From the NCBI GenBank assembly GCA_904420015.1, contig CAJFTS010000024.1, positions 1 through 55,305 on the forward strand: 55,305 bases of DNA, read 5' to 3'. A program made the position numbers and the translations under genes. The DNA is from an uncultured Clostridia bacterium. GTDB taxonomy: Bacteria > Bacillota > Clostridia > Oscillospirales > Acutalibacteraceae. The notes beneath the pieces are model-generated. The model was not told the origin of the DNA. It did no database searches and worked only from the letters and a program-made list of their open reading frames with translations. Below, one piece after another: positions 41,164-49,789 of this stretch. How positions within the stretch are numbered: position 1 is the stretch's first letter; each line of letters starts with the position of its first letter.

Positions 41164-41201
41164 AAAGGGGCTCCCCTGTTTTCTACAGGGAAGCCCCTTT
41201 T
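41164..41201 (-). terminator. Terminator of the cysE-cysS operon
   Basis: Near-perfect hairpin of about 15 bp (41164-41179 with 41185-41200, one mismatch) directly after cysS. The flanking sequence 40931-41163 holds no supported gene. Confidence 0.7.
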
Positions 41202-41205
41202 TCCA

Positions 41206-42597
41206 TTACATCCGGCTCCAGGTAACACCCTGGGGGGTATCCTTGAGGGCGATGCCCATGTCCTTGAGCTGGTCGCGGATGCGGTCGGCCTCGGCCCAGT
41301 TCTTGGCGGCCCTAGCCTCATTCCTGGCGGCGATGAGCGCCTCCACCTCGCCGTCCAAGGACGCCTCTTCCTTCCGCCCGTAGAGGAGGCCCAGCACGCC
41401 GGTAAGCTCCTCGAGCAGGGAAAGCCCGGCCTTAGCCGCTCCCGGCGACGGGCTTTCCCCGTCCATGGCGGTGTTGAGCTCCCGCACCAGCTCGAAGATG
41501 ACGCCGATTCCGTCGGCGGTGTTGAGGTCGTCGTCCATGGCGGTGCAGAACCGGGTCCGGTACCCGTCGAGGGCGGCGAGGAACTCCTCATTCGCCTCCC
41601 CTTCGCCGGCGGCGGCCACCTGCCCGAGCCGCTCCCGGCAGTTATAGAGCCGGTCAAGAGCAGCCTTGCACTGTTCCATGATCTCGACGCTGTAATTGAT
41701 CGGAGTGCGGTAATGGGACGCCACCATCAGGTAGCGGATGGGCTCATAACCGAATTTCTCCGCCACCTCCCGCACCGTAAAGAAGTTGCCCAGGGATTTG
41801 GACATCTTCCGCCGGTCCACATTGATAAAGCCGTTGTGCATCCAGTACCGGGCGAAGGGGGCGCCGTTGGCGCACTCGCTCTGGGCGATCTCATTCTCAT
41901 GATGGGGGAATACCAGGTCCTCCCCGCCGCAGTGGATGTCGATGGTCTCGCCCAAATACCGCCGGGCCATGGCCGAGCACTCGATGTGCCATCCCGGACG
42001 GCCGGGGCCCCAAGGGGAATCCCATGCCGGCTCGCCCGGCTTCGCGCCCTTCCACAGGGCAAAGTCCAGCGGGTCCTCCTTTGCGTCCCCCACCTCGATG
42101 CGGGCGCCCGATTCCAGGTCCTCAATGGGCTGATGGGAAAGTTTTCCGTAGCCGGGGTCCTTGCGGGTGCGGAAATATACGTCCCCGCCGCTGGGGTAAG
42201 CGAAGCCCTTCTCCACCAGCGTCCCGATGATGGAGAGGATCTCGTCGATATTCTCGGTGGCCCTGGGATGGACGGTGGCCTCCTTCACGCCAAGGCCCTT
42301 CGCGTCGGTCCAGAATTCGCCGATATACCGGGCGGCCACCTCCTTGACGGTGACGCCCTCCTCGTTGGCCTTGCGGATGAGTTTGTCGTCGATGTCGGTA
42401 AAGTTCTGGGCAAAGGTCACCTGGAAGCCCCGGTATTCCAAATACCGGCGCAGCACGTCAAAGACGCACAGGGGCCGGGCGTTGCCGATGTGGATGAAAT
42501 TGTAGACCGTGGGGCCGCAGGCGTAAATCTTCGCTTGCCCTTCCTTGAGCGGGATAAACTCTTCCTTGCGGCGGGTGAGGGTGTTGTAAATTTTCAT
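41206..42597 (-). CDS. cysS: Cysteinyl-tRNA synthetase
   Basis: 463-residue class I synthetase. Zinc-site Cys in [13 protein letters not shown]-type motif FIHIGNARP (residues 36-44 region), the WHIECSAM block with the second zinc Cys, [10 protein letters not shown] with the zinc His, and [10 protein letters not shown]. The C-terminal DALR anticodon-binding and helical domains complete the usual length. GGAGGAACC precedes the ATG. It is 86 bp after cysE and under the same T-box. Confidence 0.97.
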   Translation of the reverse strand: MKIYNTLTRRKEEFIPLKEGQAKIYACGPTVYNFIHIGNARPLCVFDVLRRYLEYRGFQVTFAQNFTDIDDKLIRKANEEGVTVKEVAARYIGEFWTDAKGLGVKEATVHPRATENIDEILSIIGTLVEKGFAYPSGGDVYFRTRKDPGYGKLSHQPIEDLESGARIEVGDAKEDPLDFALWKGAKPGEPAWDSPWGPGRPGWHIECSAMARRYLGETIDIHCGGEDLVFPHHENEIAQSECANGAPFARYWMHNGFINVDRRKMSKSLGNFFTVREVAEKFGYEPIRYLMVASHYRTPINYSVEIMEQCKAALDRLYNCRERLGQVAAAGEGEANEEFLAALDGYRTRFCTAMDDDLNTADGIGVIFELVRELNTAMDGESPSPGAAKAGLSLLEELTGVLGLLYGRKEEASLDGEVEALIAARNEARAAKNWAEADRIRDQLKDMGIALKDTPQGVTWSRM

Positions 42598-42683
42598 GTC
42601 CTGGTTCCTCCGTCATGCAATGGATTTTACGAAACTGCTTACTGATCTCGGTCGCCCCGGCGGGATGGCTGCGCCGGCGCTTT

Positions 42684-43328
42684 TTATTCCCAGCGGGCCT
42701 GGCTGAGCACCTGCACCGCATCCTTGAGCCGGTCGATCTCCGCCTCCAGCCGGCAAAGGGTCTGGCTGACCGGGTCGGGAATGTGTACCTGGTCGAGAGG
42801 GTCCACCTTCTGCCCGTTTCGCCGCACCACCCGGGCGGGTACGCCCACGGCGGTGGAATCGTCGGGCAGGTCGGTGAGCACCACGGCGTTGGCCGCCACC
42901 TTACAGTTGTTTCCCACCTTGATGGGGCCGAGGATCTTCGCCCCCGCGCCGATCATGCAATTGTCGCCGATGGTGGGATGGCGTTTGCCGGTATCCTTGC
43001 CGGTGCCCCCCAGGGTCACCCCCTGGTAGATGGTGCAGTTGTCGCCCACCTCGGCGGTTTCGCCGATGACCACCCCCATGCCGTGGTCGATCATCAGCCC
43101 CGTCCCGATGGTAGCGCCCGGGTGGATCTCAATCCCGGTTTTCTTTCGGCTCCTTTGGGAAACGAGCCGGGCCAAAAACAAAAAATGGTGCCGGTAAAGC
43201 CAGTTAGCCCGGCGGTGGGACTTCACCGCCTTAATTCCCTGGTAAAGGACCCGAACCTCAAAATTGCTTCTTGCCGCAGGGTCCCGCTCCCGGATTGCGG
43301 CAACGTCCGCTTTTGCCCTGCTGAACAT
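42684..43328 (-). CDS. cysE: Serine O-acetyltransferase
   Basis: 214-residue short Gram-positive form of CysE, making O-acetylserine for cysteine synthesis. The left-handed beta-helix has hexapeptide repeats (IGTGLMIDHGMGVVIGETA, IGDNCMIGAGAKILG) and catalytic Asp-His in IDHGMGVVIGE with the second His in GKRHPTIGD. A C-terminal extension (about 175-214) ends in a helix. The start at 43328 follows GGAGG by 7 nt; an upstream ATG six codons earlier would disrupt that site. Co-operonic with cysS. Confidence 0.93.
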   Translation of the reverse strand: MFSRAKADVAAIRERDPAARSNFEVRVLYQGIKAVKSHRRANWLYRHHFLFLARLVSQRSRKKTGIEIHPGATIGTGLMIDHGMGVVIGETAEVGDNCTIYQGVTLGGTGKDTGKRHPTIGDNCMIGAGAKILGPIKVGNNCKVAANAVVLTDLPDDSTAVGVPARVVRRNGQKVDPLDQVHIPDPVSQTLCRLEAEIDRLKDAVQVLSQARWE

Positions 43329-43369
43329 ACTATGACCTCCAACCATTCTGATATACCGGGGAAACCGCA

Positions 43370-43650
43370 CAGGGGAAAAGAAAACGCCTCTGTCCTCCGG
43401 GCTTCGGAGGACAGAGGCGGCAAAACACCCGCGGTTCCACTCTGTTTTTTCACTCTTCACTCTGCCTTGTAACGTAGGCGGTACGCGGGGCATTACCCCC
43501 GGCGCTGACGGGCGCACCTTCGCCAGCTCCCCGCGAAACGGCTTTCAGCCGGCGGCCGTTTCTCTCTTGGCGGTTCCTTGGTTACTCTTCCCGCTTCTCT
43601 GCGCTTCCTGTCTGGATTCTTTTGCGAAGCGGCGCCCGGCCGCTCGTACC
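43370..43650 (-). promoter_or_regulatory. T-box leader controlling cysE-cysS (cysteine-specific)
   Basis: On the minus strand the T-box sequence AGAGTGGAACCGCGGG (43443-43428) is followed by a terminator stem of 15 bp (43385-43399 with 43405-43419) and TTTTCTTTT. Upstream are a stem I AGTAA (GAAGAGTAACC), a distal AGAGAG element and the apical GCTGAAAGCC block. The codon TGC in GAAGGTGCGCC is positioned where a specifier would lie, which matches cysteine and the genes controlled. Uncharged tRNA-Cys should therefore turn the operon on. Confidence 0.88.
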
Positions 43651-43656
43651 TATACC

Positions 43657-43685
43657 AGTATAGTATACTTTGCCTTCAAATGCAA
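43657..43685 (-). promoter_or_regulatory. SigmaA promoter of the T-box-cysE-cysS operon
   Basis: On the minus strand TTGCAT (43685-43680), 17 nt, TATACT (43662-43657). A transcript from here starts just before the T-box. Confidence 0.75.
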
Positions 43686-43689
43686 CCCT

Positions 43690-43998
43690 TATTTTCCAAA
43701 GCCGAGGGAGAAGGCCGACCCGCCTGATCCGCCGGGGCGGCCAAAAAGCAAAAAACGGCCTGACGCGCAGGCACTTTTTTGCGCCTTTTTGCAAAGCCGT
43801 GTATTTTAAAATCCGAGAAAAGGCGGGCCGGGCAACGCCCCGCCCGCACACGGACGCATCACGTCCCGCTTTTCTTCCGTATGCCGTACAAGGAGGCCGT
43901 CCTCCATGCCGCCGCCTTAAAAAGGCGGGCCTCTTCACCCTTAGGGCCCTGCTTTCCTGCAGCGGCCCGGCGAAGCCACGCCCGTCTATCGAAAAATG
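43690..43998. other. Intergenic region between cysE leader and rnpB, no gene seen
   Basis: About 310 bp of GC-rich sequence with short A/T runs and inverted repeats such as GGCGGG/CCCGCC near 43820-43843. I see no coding potential with a ribosome-binding site and no conserved RNA motif. Confidence 0.5.
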
Positions 43999-44365
43999 GA
44001 TAAGGGAACGACCAGGTCTGTAAGCCGGGTTCTGTCTTGAACAGCCATCTATCTTGGCCGCAGGTCGCCCTGCGGCTCCAGCCACCATGGGGGCATCCGC
44101 CGGGCCGGCGTTGGCATCCCCGCAGCGGTGTTGCTCCGGATAGGGTTTACATGGCCGCGCAGTCCCCTGCGCGCCGGTGAGCTCTTACCTCGCCTTTCCA
44201 CCCTTACCGCGTAAAAACGCGGCGGTATCTCTCTGTTGCACTTTCCCTAAGGTCGCCCTCGGCGGTCGTTAGCCGCTATCCCGCCCTGTGAAGCCCGGAC
44301 TTTCCTCAGGATACAGGCTTTCGCCCCGCGTATCCCGCGGCTGCTCGGCCTGCTCGCCCCTTATC
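43999..44365 (-). ncRNA. rnpB: RNase P RNA
   Basis: About 367-nt catalytic RNA that removes tRNA 5' leaders. On the minus strand it has the conserved GAGGAAAGTCCGGGCTTCACAGGGC (split region near 44310), AGGGAAAGTGCAACAGAGA, AAGGGTGGAAAGGCGAGGTAAGAG and the 3' ACAGAACCCGGCTTACAG. The ends pair as P1 (GATAAGGG with CCCTTATC), which sets the coordinates. Confidence 0.95.
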
Positions 44366-44374
44366 GAGAGATCC

Positions 44375-44403
44375 ATTATACCACACCAAAAGGCGGGTGA
44401 CAA
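44375..44403 (-). promoter_or_regulatory. rnpB promoter
   Basis: On the minus strand TTGTCA (44403-44398), 17 nt, TATAAT (44380-44375), about 10 bp before the RNA 5' end. Confidence 0.85.
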
Positions 44404-44669
44404 ATACATTTCCGTCCGCCTTCCCAAATTTCTTCCCTCCAAAAGGCGCAGCGGCCCCTTTTCCTCTTCCTTTCGGCGCCCCTTCCCGGAATGCGGCGCG
44501 GCAAGGGCGGTATTATTTGGCCGGGGCGGCAAAACGCCCGCCGCCCGGCACTGCGGATGCAGATGGGCCGCCGCGGGAAAAGACGGGATTGCAGACGGGA
44601 CAAGGGGCCTTTCCCCGCCGTCCGCGCCCGTTTTTTAAGCGCATCCGGCATAGAGGATCGCCACGCAAA

Positions 44670-44701
44670 AAGCGCCCGCCGAATCGCATCGGCGGGCGCT
44701 T
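44670..44701 (-). terminator. Terminator of the carboxypeptidase gene
   Basis: Perfect 13-bp stem (44670-44682 with 44689-44701) followed on the minus strand by TTTTT. Confidence 0.85.
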
Positions 44702-44711
44702 GCCTGCTTCT

Positions 44712-45680
44712 TTATTGTTCCACCGTAACGATGAAGCCGTCCGTGTTGTTGCCGGAGAGGGTATAGGGCCGGTCGGTGGGAACCGGCACCTGCGTAGTGC
44801 CCGTCTCGGCCTTCACGTAATAGATCTCATAGCGTACGCCGTCGGAATCCTCAATTTGCAGATGCGTTTCGCCGAAGGCAAACTGCTTGAGGTAATCGAT
44901 ATACTCCTCCATGCACATGCCCTGCTGGGTCATGAGATAGGCGTGGGGCTTCCCCACATAGCGGAAATGCCACGGCTCATAGGACACGCCGGTGATGCTG
45001 CTCTTTTCTTCCGCGTAGCGGACGACAAACCCGTATTTGTAGCAGTTTTGGTTGATCCAGGAATAGACCCCTTCCCCCGTGTAATCCTCCAGCCGTCCAA
45101 ACCGGTTGAGGATCCCCAAATCCATGGCGTAGCCGGTGTGGTGCTCGCTGCCGCCGGGAGGGGCCACCCATTTGGACGCTTCCGTCGCCCCCACCTGGCT
45201 TACCTTATTGGCCAGGAGGGTTTTCTGGTAGTCGTAGGTACGAAAGCCGCTTAGGGCCAGCACGTCTCCGTCGCCGGTAGCCTCATGAAAATCGCGAAGC
45301 ATCGCGTCTAAAGGCCCCATCATCTCCTCGTCCACCTGCACATTGCGGTCCTTGACCTTGTAGCCGCCCGACTTGTGTTCGTAAACGCCGACGAGACGGC
45401 TGGTTTCCGGGAACCGGTAAGGGACCTGGGCGTTTACCAGGATCAAATGGCCCCGGTGGAGCTCTTCGCCGGATAGGGTACGAAAGGTATAGCCCGCGGT
45501 ATCCGGCGCGGACGCGGCGCTGGGCAGGTTGGAAAGCGCCTGGCCGGGCGCGGCGGGCCCGTTAGCCGCGGCGTCGGCCCAATAAAAGGCGCAGCCCGCC
45601 ACCACCGTTATGCATAACACCAATACGGCCGCAAGCAATAGGCCGTAGGATGAGCGAATTGTTTTTCGATCAGCAGACAT
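44712..45680 (-). CDS. VanY-type D,D-carboxypeptidase lipoprotein (peptidase M15B)
   Basis: 322-residue exported enzyme. The hydrophobic N terminus ends in a lipobox VAGC (Cys30), suggesting a membrane lipoprotein. The zinc motif is SEHHTGYAMD (178-187; ligands His180 and Asp187), with the catalytic Glu235 and third ligand His238 in EPWHFRYVG. It removes the terminal D-alanine from peptidoglycan stem peptides. The last ~60 residues after the peptidase domain form an extra beta-rich segment. AAGGAGG precedes the ATG. No van resistance genes are adjacent, so a general wall-remodelling role is more likely. Confidence 0.92.
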   Translation of the reverse strand: MSADRKTIRSSYGLLLAAVLVLCITVVAGCAFYWADAAANGPAAPGQALSNLPSAASAPDTAGYTFRTLSGEELHRGHLILVNAQVPYRFPETSRLVGVYEHKSGGYKVKDRNVQVDEEMMGPLDAMLRDFHEATGDGDVLALSGFRTYDYQKTLLANKVSQVGATEASKWVAPPGGSEHHTGYAMDLGILNRFGRLEDYTGEGVYSWINQNCYKYGFVVRYAEEKSSITGVSYEPWHFRYVGKPHAYLMTQQGMCMEEYIDYLKQFAFGETHLQIEDSDGVRYEIYYVKAETGTTQVPVPTDRPYTLSGNNTDGFIVTVEQ

Positions 45681-45807
45681 GTTGCAATCCTCCTTGTTTG
45701 CCGCTTTGTGCTTAGTATACCGCTTTGGCGGGATTTTTGTCTTTCATACGGCTTATGGCTTTCTTACGGTTTTCTTACATTTGACCCCGCCTTCGGCCGC
45801 CGGGCGG

Positions 45808-45836
45808 TTGCTTTTAAGGGGGAAAAACGATATAAT
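45808..45836 (+). promoter_or_regulatory. SigmaA promoter of hisS-aspS
   Basis: TTGCTT (45808-45813), 17 nt, TATAAT (45831-45836), 53 bp before hisS. No T-box was found in this short leader. Confidence 0.75.
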
Positions 45837-45889
45837 AATTCTAATTTGAACCATTTTACGTCCTTATAGACGCACGGAGGGAAAAAACC

Positions 45890-47245
45890 ATGGCATTGCT
45901 GACAAAAGCGCCCCGGGGCACACAGGATATCCTCCCCAAGGACAGCGGGAAGCTGCAGTTTGTGGAGGGATGCCTCCTGGACACAGCCAAAAAATACGGC
46001 TTTGCGGAAATCCGCACCCCGGTGTTTGAGCATACCGAGCTCTTTCTGCGGTCGGTGGGGGAAACCACCGACGTGGTGCAGAAGGAGATGTACACCTTCC
46101 AGGACAAGGGGAACCGTTCCATCACCCTGCGCCCGGAGGGAACCGCCGGGGTGGCCCGGGCGGTGCTGGAGCATTCGCTGCACAACGATGCGCTGCCGGT
46201 GAAGGTGTCCTATGTGACCGGCTGCTACCGGTATGAAAAGCCCCAGGCGGGCCGCCTTAGGGAGTTTCACCAGTTCGGGGTGGAGGTGTTCGGCGCTAAG
46301 CAGCCGGCGGCGGACGCGGAGATCATCTGCCTAGCCAACGACGCGCTGACCCACCTGGGGGTTAAGGGCCTGCAATTGCAGCTAAACTCCATCGGCTGCC
46401 CTGCATGCCGGGCGGAATACTACAAGGCCCTGCGGGCTTATTTTGAAGCCAGGCAGGAGGAGCTGTGCGACACCTGCAAGGGACGCCTGGAGCGAAACCC
46501 CATGCGCATCCTCGACTGCAAAAGCCCCGTCTGCCAGGACATTGCCAAGGACGCGCCGAATATGCTCGACTATCTGTGTGACGATTGCAAGGAGCATTTC
46601 GAAGGGGTCAAGGGTTTCCTGGACGCGGCGGGCCTTGCCTATGTCATCAACCCCCGCATTGTAAGAGGGCTGGACTATTACACCCGCACGGTGTTCGAGT
46701 TCGTGTCCCAGGACATCGGGGCGCAGGGGACCGTCTGCGGCGGCGGGCGGTACGACGGGCTGATGGAAGAGCTGGGTGGCCCGCATCTGCCCTCCCTGGG
46801 CTTCGGCATGGGGATCGAACGGCTGATGCTGGTGCTCAAAAATCAGGGCGTCCAGCTTCCTGAGGACCCGCCCTGCAACGTCTTTATCGCCTCCATGGGG
46901 GACGCGGCGGCAAGGGAGGCCTTCCGCATTGCGGCCCTTTTGCGGGAAGAAGGGTTCTCGGCCCAGTGCGACTTGGTGGGGCGAAGCCTGAAGGCCCAGA
47001 TGAAATATGCCGATAAAATCGGCGCCCAGCACACCATGGTGCTCGGGGACAACGAGCTGGCCGCAGGCAAGGCGAAGCTAAAGGACATGGCCACCGGCGA
47101 GCAGGTGGAGGTGGCCCTGGGCGAGGAGCTCATCGACGTGGTCTACCGCACCCAGCTGGAAAAGGAGCTTGCGAACATCTCCCAGGCGGGGGGCGAGGCG
47201 GATCTTGCCGCGCTCCTCTCTGGGATTCAAAAGACGGAAGAATAA
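45890..47245 (+). CDS. hisS: Histidyl-tRNA synthetase
   Basis: 451-residue class II synthetase. It has motif 1 (EIRTPVFEHTELFLRSVGE), motif 2 (TLRPEGTAGVARA and CYRYEKPQAGRLREFHQFGVE in part), the histidine-specific blocks RGLDYYTRTVFE and GGGRYDGL, and motif 3 GFGMGIERLM. The C-terminal anticodon-binding domain starts near residue 325; the final ~20 residues are an extra tail. It is 22 bp before aspS in one operon. Confidence 0.97.
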   Translation: MALLTKAPRGTQDILPKDSGKLQFVEGCLLDTAKKYGFAEIRTPVFEHTELFLRSVGETTDVVQKEMYTFQDKGNRSITLRPEGTAGVARAVLEHSLHNDALPVKVSYVTGCYRYEKPQAGRLREFHQFGVEVFGAKQPAADAEIICLANDALTHLGVKGLQLQLNSIGCPACRAEYYKALRAYFEARQEELCDTCKGRLERNPMRILDCKSPVCQDIAKDAPNMLDYLCDDCKEHFEGVKGFLDAAGLAYVINPRIVRGLDYYTRTVFEFVSQDIGAQGTVCGGGRYDGLMEELGGPHLPSLGFGMGIERLMLVLKNQGVQLPEDPPCNVFIASMGDAAAREAFRIAALLREEGFSAQCDLVGRSLKAQMKYADKIGAQHTMVLGDNELAAGKAKLKDMATGEQVEVALGEELIDVVYRTQLEKELANISQAGGEADLAALLSGIQKTEE

Positions 47246-47267
47246 CCGATAGGAAATGGAGTCGATT

Positions 47268-49049
47268 ATGATGAACGACACCCTTGTGGGAATCAAACGC
47301 ACCGACTACTGCGGCACGCTGCGGGAGACGGATATCGGCCGGGAGGTCACGGTCTGCGGCTGGGTGCAGCGGCAGCGGGATTTAGGCGGCCTGATCTTCG
47401 TCGACCTGCGGGACCGCACCGGCCTTGTCCAGCTGGCCTTCGACGACAACACCGACCGGGCTGTTTTTGAGAAGGCGGGGGAGCTGCGCTCGGAGTTTGT
47501 GGCGGCGGCCCGCGGCGTGGTCCGCCGCCGGGCGGCGGTCAACAAGGACATCCCCACCGGCCTTATCGAGGTGGAGGTCACGGAGCTTCGCATCCTCTCC
47601 CATGCCCAGACCCCGCCCTTTGAAATTTCCGACGACTGCAACGCCAGGGAGGAGCTGCGGCTGAAATACCGCTACCTAGACCTGCGCCGCCCGCAGCTGC
47701 AGCAAAACCTGATGCTCCGCCACCGGGTGGTCAAGGCGACGCGGGACTATTTCGATTCCAAGGGCTTTTTGGAGATTGAGACCCCGGTGCTCATCAAATC
47801 CACCCCGGAGGGGGCCCGGGACTACCTGGTTCCCAGCCGGCTGCATCACGGGGAATTCTACGCCCTGCCCCAATCCCCTCAGATCTATAAGCAGCTTTTG
47901 ATGGTATCCGGGTACGACCGGTATATGCAGATCGCCCGCTGCTTTCGGGACGAGGACCTGCGGGCCGACCGGCAGCCGGAGTTTACCCAGATCGACTGCG
48001 AGCTGTCCTTTGTGGACATGGAGGACATTTTGGAGATCGGGGAAGGGTTCGTGCAATACCTGTTCAAAGAAACCTTAGGGGTGGACGTACCCCTGCCCCT
48101 GCCCCGCATCACCTATCAGGACGCGATGAACCGGTTCGGCTCGGACAAGCCGGACACCCGCTTCGGCATGGAAATCTGCGACGTGTCCGCGCTCGTCAAG
48201 GATTCGGCCTTTTCCGTCTTTTCCAGCCCCATCCGGGAAGGAGGCAGCGTGCGGGGGATCGTGGCCAAGGACGCGGCCAAAACCCTCACCCGCAAGGAGA
48301 TCGACAAGCTGACCGAGTATGTCCGGGGCATCGGCGCGAAGGGCCTTGCCTGGGTGCGCTGGGTGGAGGAGAAGCCCGCCTGCTCCTTCGCTAAATTCAT
48401 GGCGGAGGGCGAGCTGGAAGCCATCCTTTCGCGCATGGGCGCCGAGCAGGGGGACGTGGTGCTCCTGGTGGCGGACAAGGATAAGGTGGTCCTTCCCACC
48501 CTGGGCGCTTTGCGGCTGGAGGTGGCCAAAAAGCTCGGCGTCATCCCCGACCGGTACAACTTCCTCTGGGTAACCGAGTTCCCCTTCTTTGAGTGGGACG
48601 AGGACGGGAACACCTGGGTGGCCATGCACCATCCCTTCACCGCCCCCATGGACGAATGCATCGAGTTCTTGGATTCGGACAAGGGCAAGGTCCGGGCGAA
48701 GGCTTACGACCTGGTGCTAAACGGGGTGGAGCTCTCGTCCGGCTCCATCCGGATTACCGACCCCGCCCTGCAGGCGCGGATGTTCGCGGCCTTGGGCCTG
48801 TCCGACGAGGAAGCGAAGCGCAAGTTCGGCTTCCTGACGGGGGCCTTCCAGTACGGCGCGCCGCCCCACGGGGGCTTCGGCATCGGCCTCGACCGGCTGG
48901 TGATGCTCATGGCCGGGGCGGATTCCATCCGGGAGGTCATTGCCTTCCCGAAGGTGCAAAACGCCAGCGAACTGATGAGCGAGTGCCCCTCCCCGGTGGA
49001 CGAGGCGCAGCTCAAGGAGCTGGGGATTGAGACAATTGCGAAAGAATAA
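47268..49049 (+). CDS. aspS: Aspartyl-tRNA synthetase (bacterial type)
   Basis: 593-residue class IIb enzyme. An N-terminal OB fold binds the anticodon (VTVCGWVQRQRDLGGLIFVDLRD in part). Motif 2 is FRDEDLRADRQPEFTQID. A GAD insertion domain lies at about 290-420, and motif 3 is GGFGIGLDRLVMLM. The ATG at 47268 is preferred for GGAG 6 nt upstream; an ATG four codons earlier has a weaker site. Its length and insertion domain identify the bacterial AspRS. Confidence 0.96.
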   Translation: MMNDTLVGIKRTDYCGTLRETDIGREVTVCGWVQRQRDLGGLIFVDLRDRTGLVQLAFDDNTDRAVFEKAGELRSEFVAAARGVVRRRAAVNKDIPTGLIEVEVTELRILSHAQTPPFEISDDCNAREELRLKYRYLDLRRPQLQQNLMLRHRVVKATRDYFDSKGFLEIETPVLIKSTPEGARDYLVPSRLHHGEFYALPQSPQIYKQLLMVSGYDRYMQIARCFRDEDLRADRQPEFTQIDCELSFVDMEDILEIGEGFVQYLFKETLGVDVPLPLPRITYQDAMNRFGSDKPDTRFGMEICDVSALVKDSAFSVFSSPIREGGSVRGIVAKDAAKTLTRKEIDKLTEYVRGIGAKGLAWVRWVEEKPACSFAKFMAEGELEAILSRMGAEQGDVVLLVADKDKVVLPTLGALRLEVAKKLGVIPDRYNFLWVTEFPFFEWDEDGNTWVAMHHPFTAPMDECIEFLDSDKGKVRAKAYDLVLNGVELSSGSIRITDPALQARMFAALGLSDEEAKRKFGFLTGAFQYGAPPHGGFGIGLDRLVMLMAGADSIREVIAFPKVQNASELMSECPSPVDEAQLKELGIETIAKE

Positions 49050-49061
49050 AAGACAAAAAGC

Positions 49062-49096
49062 AACAGGCCCCGGGCGATGCCCGGGGCCTGTTTTCT
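49062..49096. terminator. Bidirectional terminator after aspS
   Basis: Perfect 14-bp stem (49062-49075 with 49079-49092), GAT loop, then TTTT. It also ends the leftward Arc-like operon. Confidence 0.9.
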
Positions 49097-49281
49097 TATG
49101 GTTCGGTGTCCTTCCCCTCGTGAAGCGGGATTTCTCCATGCTTTTTCTCATACTCAGCAATATGCCGGCGGATCAAACGAAGCAGTTCCTTATTTACGGA
49201 ACGGTCTTCTGAATCTGCAATATAATGTAGCTTCTTCAGCGTATTCTCTTCAATCCGAAGCGAAAAATCCTTGATTATCAT
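49096..49281 (-). CDS. Arc-like ribbon-helix-helix DNA-binding protein, copy 3
   Basis: 61-residue protein (MIIKDFSLRIEENTLKKL...EDRSVNKELLRLIRRHIAEYEKKHG). An N-terminal beta strand and two helices with RSVNKEL at the turn are the Arc family RHH pattern. It is nearly identical to the 49486-49689 protein up to about residue 46 and differs only in the tail. Its start overlaps the preceding stop (ATGA). RHH proteins bind DNA as dimers and are typical antitoxin or regulator subunits. Confidence 0.85.
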   Translation of the reverse strand: MIIKDFSLRIEENTLKKLHYIADSEDRSVNKELLRLIRRHIAEYEKKHGEIPLHEGKDTEP

Positions 49282-49469
49282 GCCTTTTCTTTTGTCTTTC
49301 TTTTCCGCGGGGCAACAACAATCGGTCCATTTTCTTTTTCATAAGCGTCAACTGCATTTTGAATGTATTGAAGCACCTGGCTATTTGCAGACCGACCCTC
49401 TCTCTGCGCAAGATAATGAAGCTTATCCAGCAATTCTTCGTCAATCCGAACGGAATAGCTTTTAATCAT
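49278..49469 (-). CDS. Arc-like ribbon-helix-helix DNA-binding protein, copy 2
   Basis: 63-residue paralogue (MIKSYSVRIDEELLDKLHYLAQREGRSANSQVLQYIQNAVDAYE in two parts) with a basic tail PRKRKTKEKA. It is more diverged than the other two copies but keeps the strand-helix-helix layout and RSANSQVL turn. GGGAGG lies 5 nt before the ATG at 49469. It is in the middle of the three-gene set. Confidence 0.85.
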   Translation of the reverse strand: MIKSYSVRIDEELLDKLHYLAQREGRSANSQVLQYIQNAVDAYEKENGPIVVAPRKRKTKEKA

Positions 49470-49485
49470 ATCGGCCTCCCATGAT

Positions 49486-49689
49486 TTATTTTGTGTTTTT
49501 GGGATATCCACTTTGTTCTTTCCTGTCGTCCAGCGGGATTTCTCCGTGCATTGCCTCATACTCAGCAATATGCCGGCGGATCAAGCGAAGCAGTTCCTTA
49601 TTTACGGAACGATCTTCTGAATCTGCAATATAATGTAGCTTCTTCAGCGTATTCTCTTCAATTCGAAGCGAAAAATCTTTAATCACCAT
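49486..49689 (-). CDS. Arc-like ribbon-helix-helix DNA-binding protein, copy 1
   Basis: 67-residue protein (MVIKDFSLRIEENTLKKL ... EYEAMHG) almost the same as copy 3, indicating recent duplication with copy 2 between them. The tail (DDRKEQSGYPKNTK) is different. AAAGGAGG lies 9 nt before the ATG. It is first in the operon, divergent from the SLOG gene, with palindromes in between that are likely operators. Confidence 0.85.
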   Translation of the reverse strand: MVIKDFSLRIEENTLKKLHYIADSEDRSVNKELLRLIRRHIAEYEAMHGEIPLDDRKEQSGYPKNTK

Positions 49690-49708
49690 TCTATCCCGCC
49701 TCCTTTCT

Positions 49709-49766
49709 TATAAGCTTATATTAAGCTCATAAGTGTGCTATAATGCAAAACAAGCTCATATGAGCT
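49709..49766. promoter_or_regulatory. Divergent promoter region with repeated AAGCTNAT operators
   Basis: Palindromes TATAAGCTTATA (49709-49720) and AGCTCATATGAGCT (49753-49766), plus a half-site AAGCTCAT at 49723-49730, surround a rightward extended -10 promoter (TGC TATAAT, -10 at 49739-49744). The repeated AAGCTNAT core fits binding by the RHH dimers encoded alongside. Confidence 0.7.
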
Positions 49767-49789
49767 CGTAAAATTTTGGAGGTGGTTAC

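Noticed and set aside
44712-45680. Vancomycin-resistance cluster
   Set aside because: Only a VanY-like carboxypeptidase is present; no vanH, ligase, vanX, vanR or vanS genes are near it.
45720-45889. Possible histidine T-box before hisS
   Set aside because: No T-box sequence (GGGTGGNACCGCG-like) or terminator lies between the promoter and hisS.
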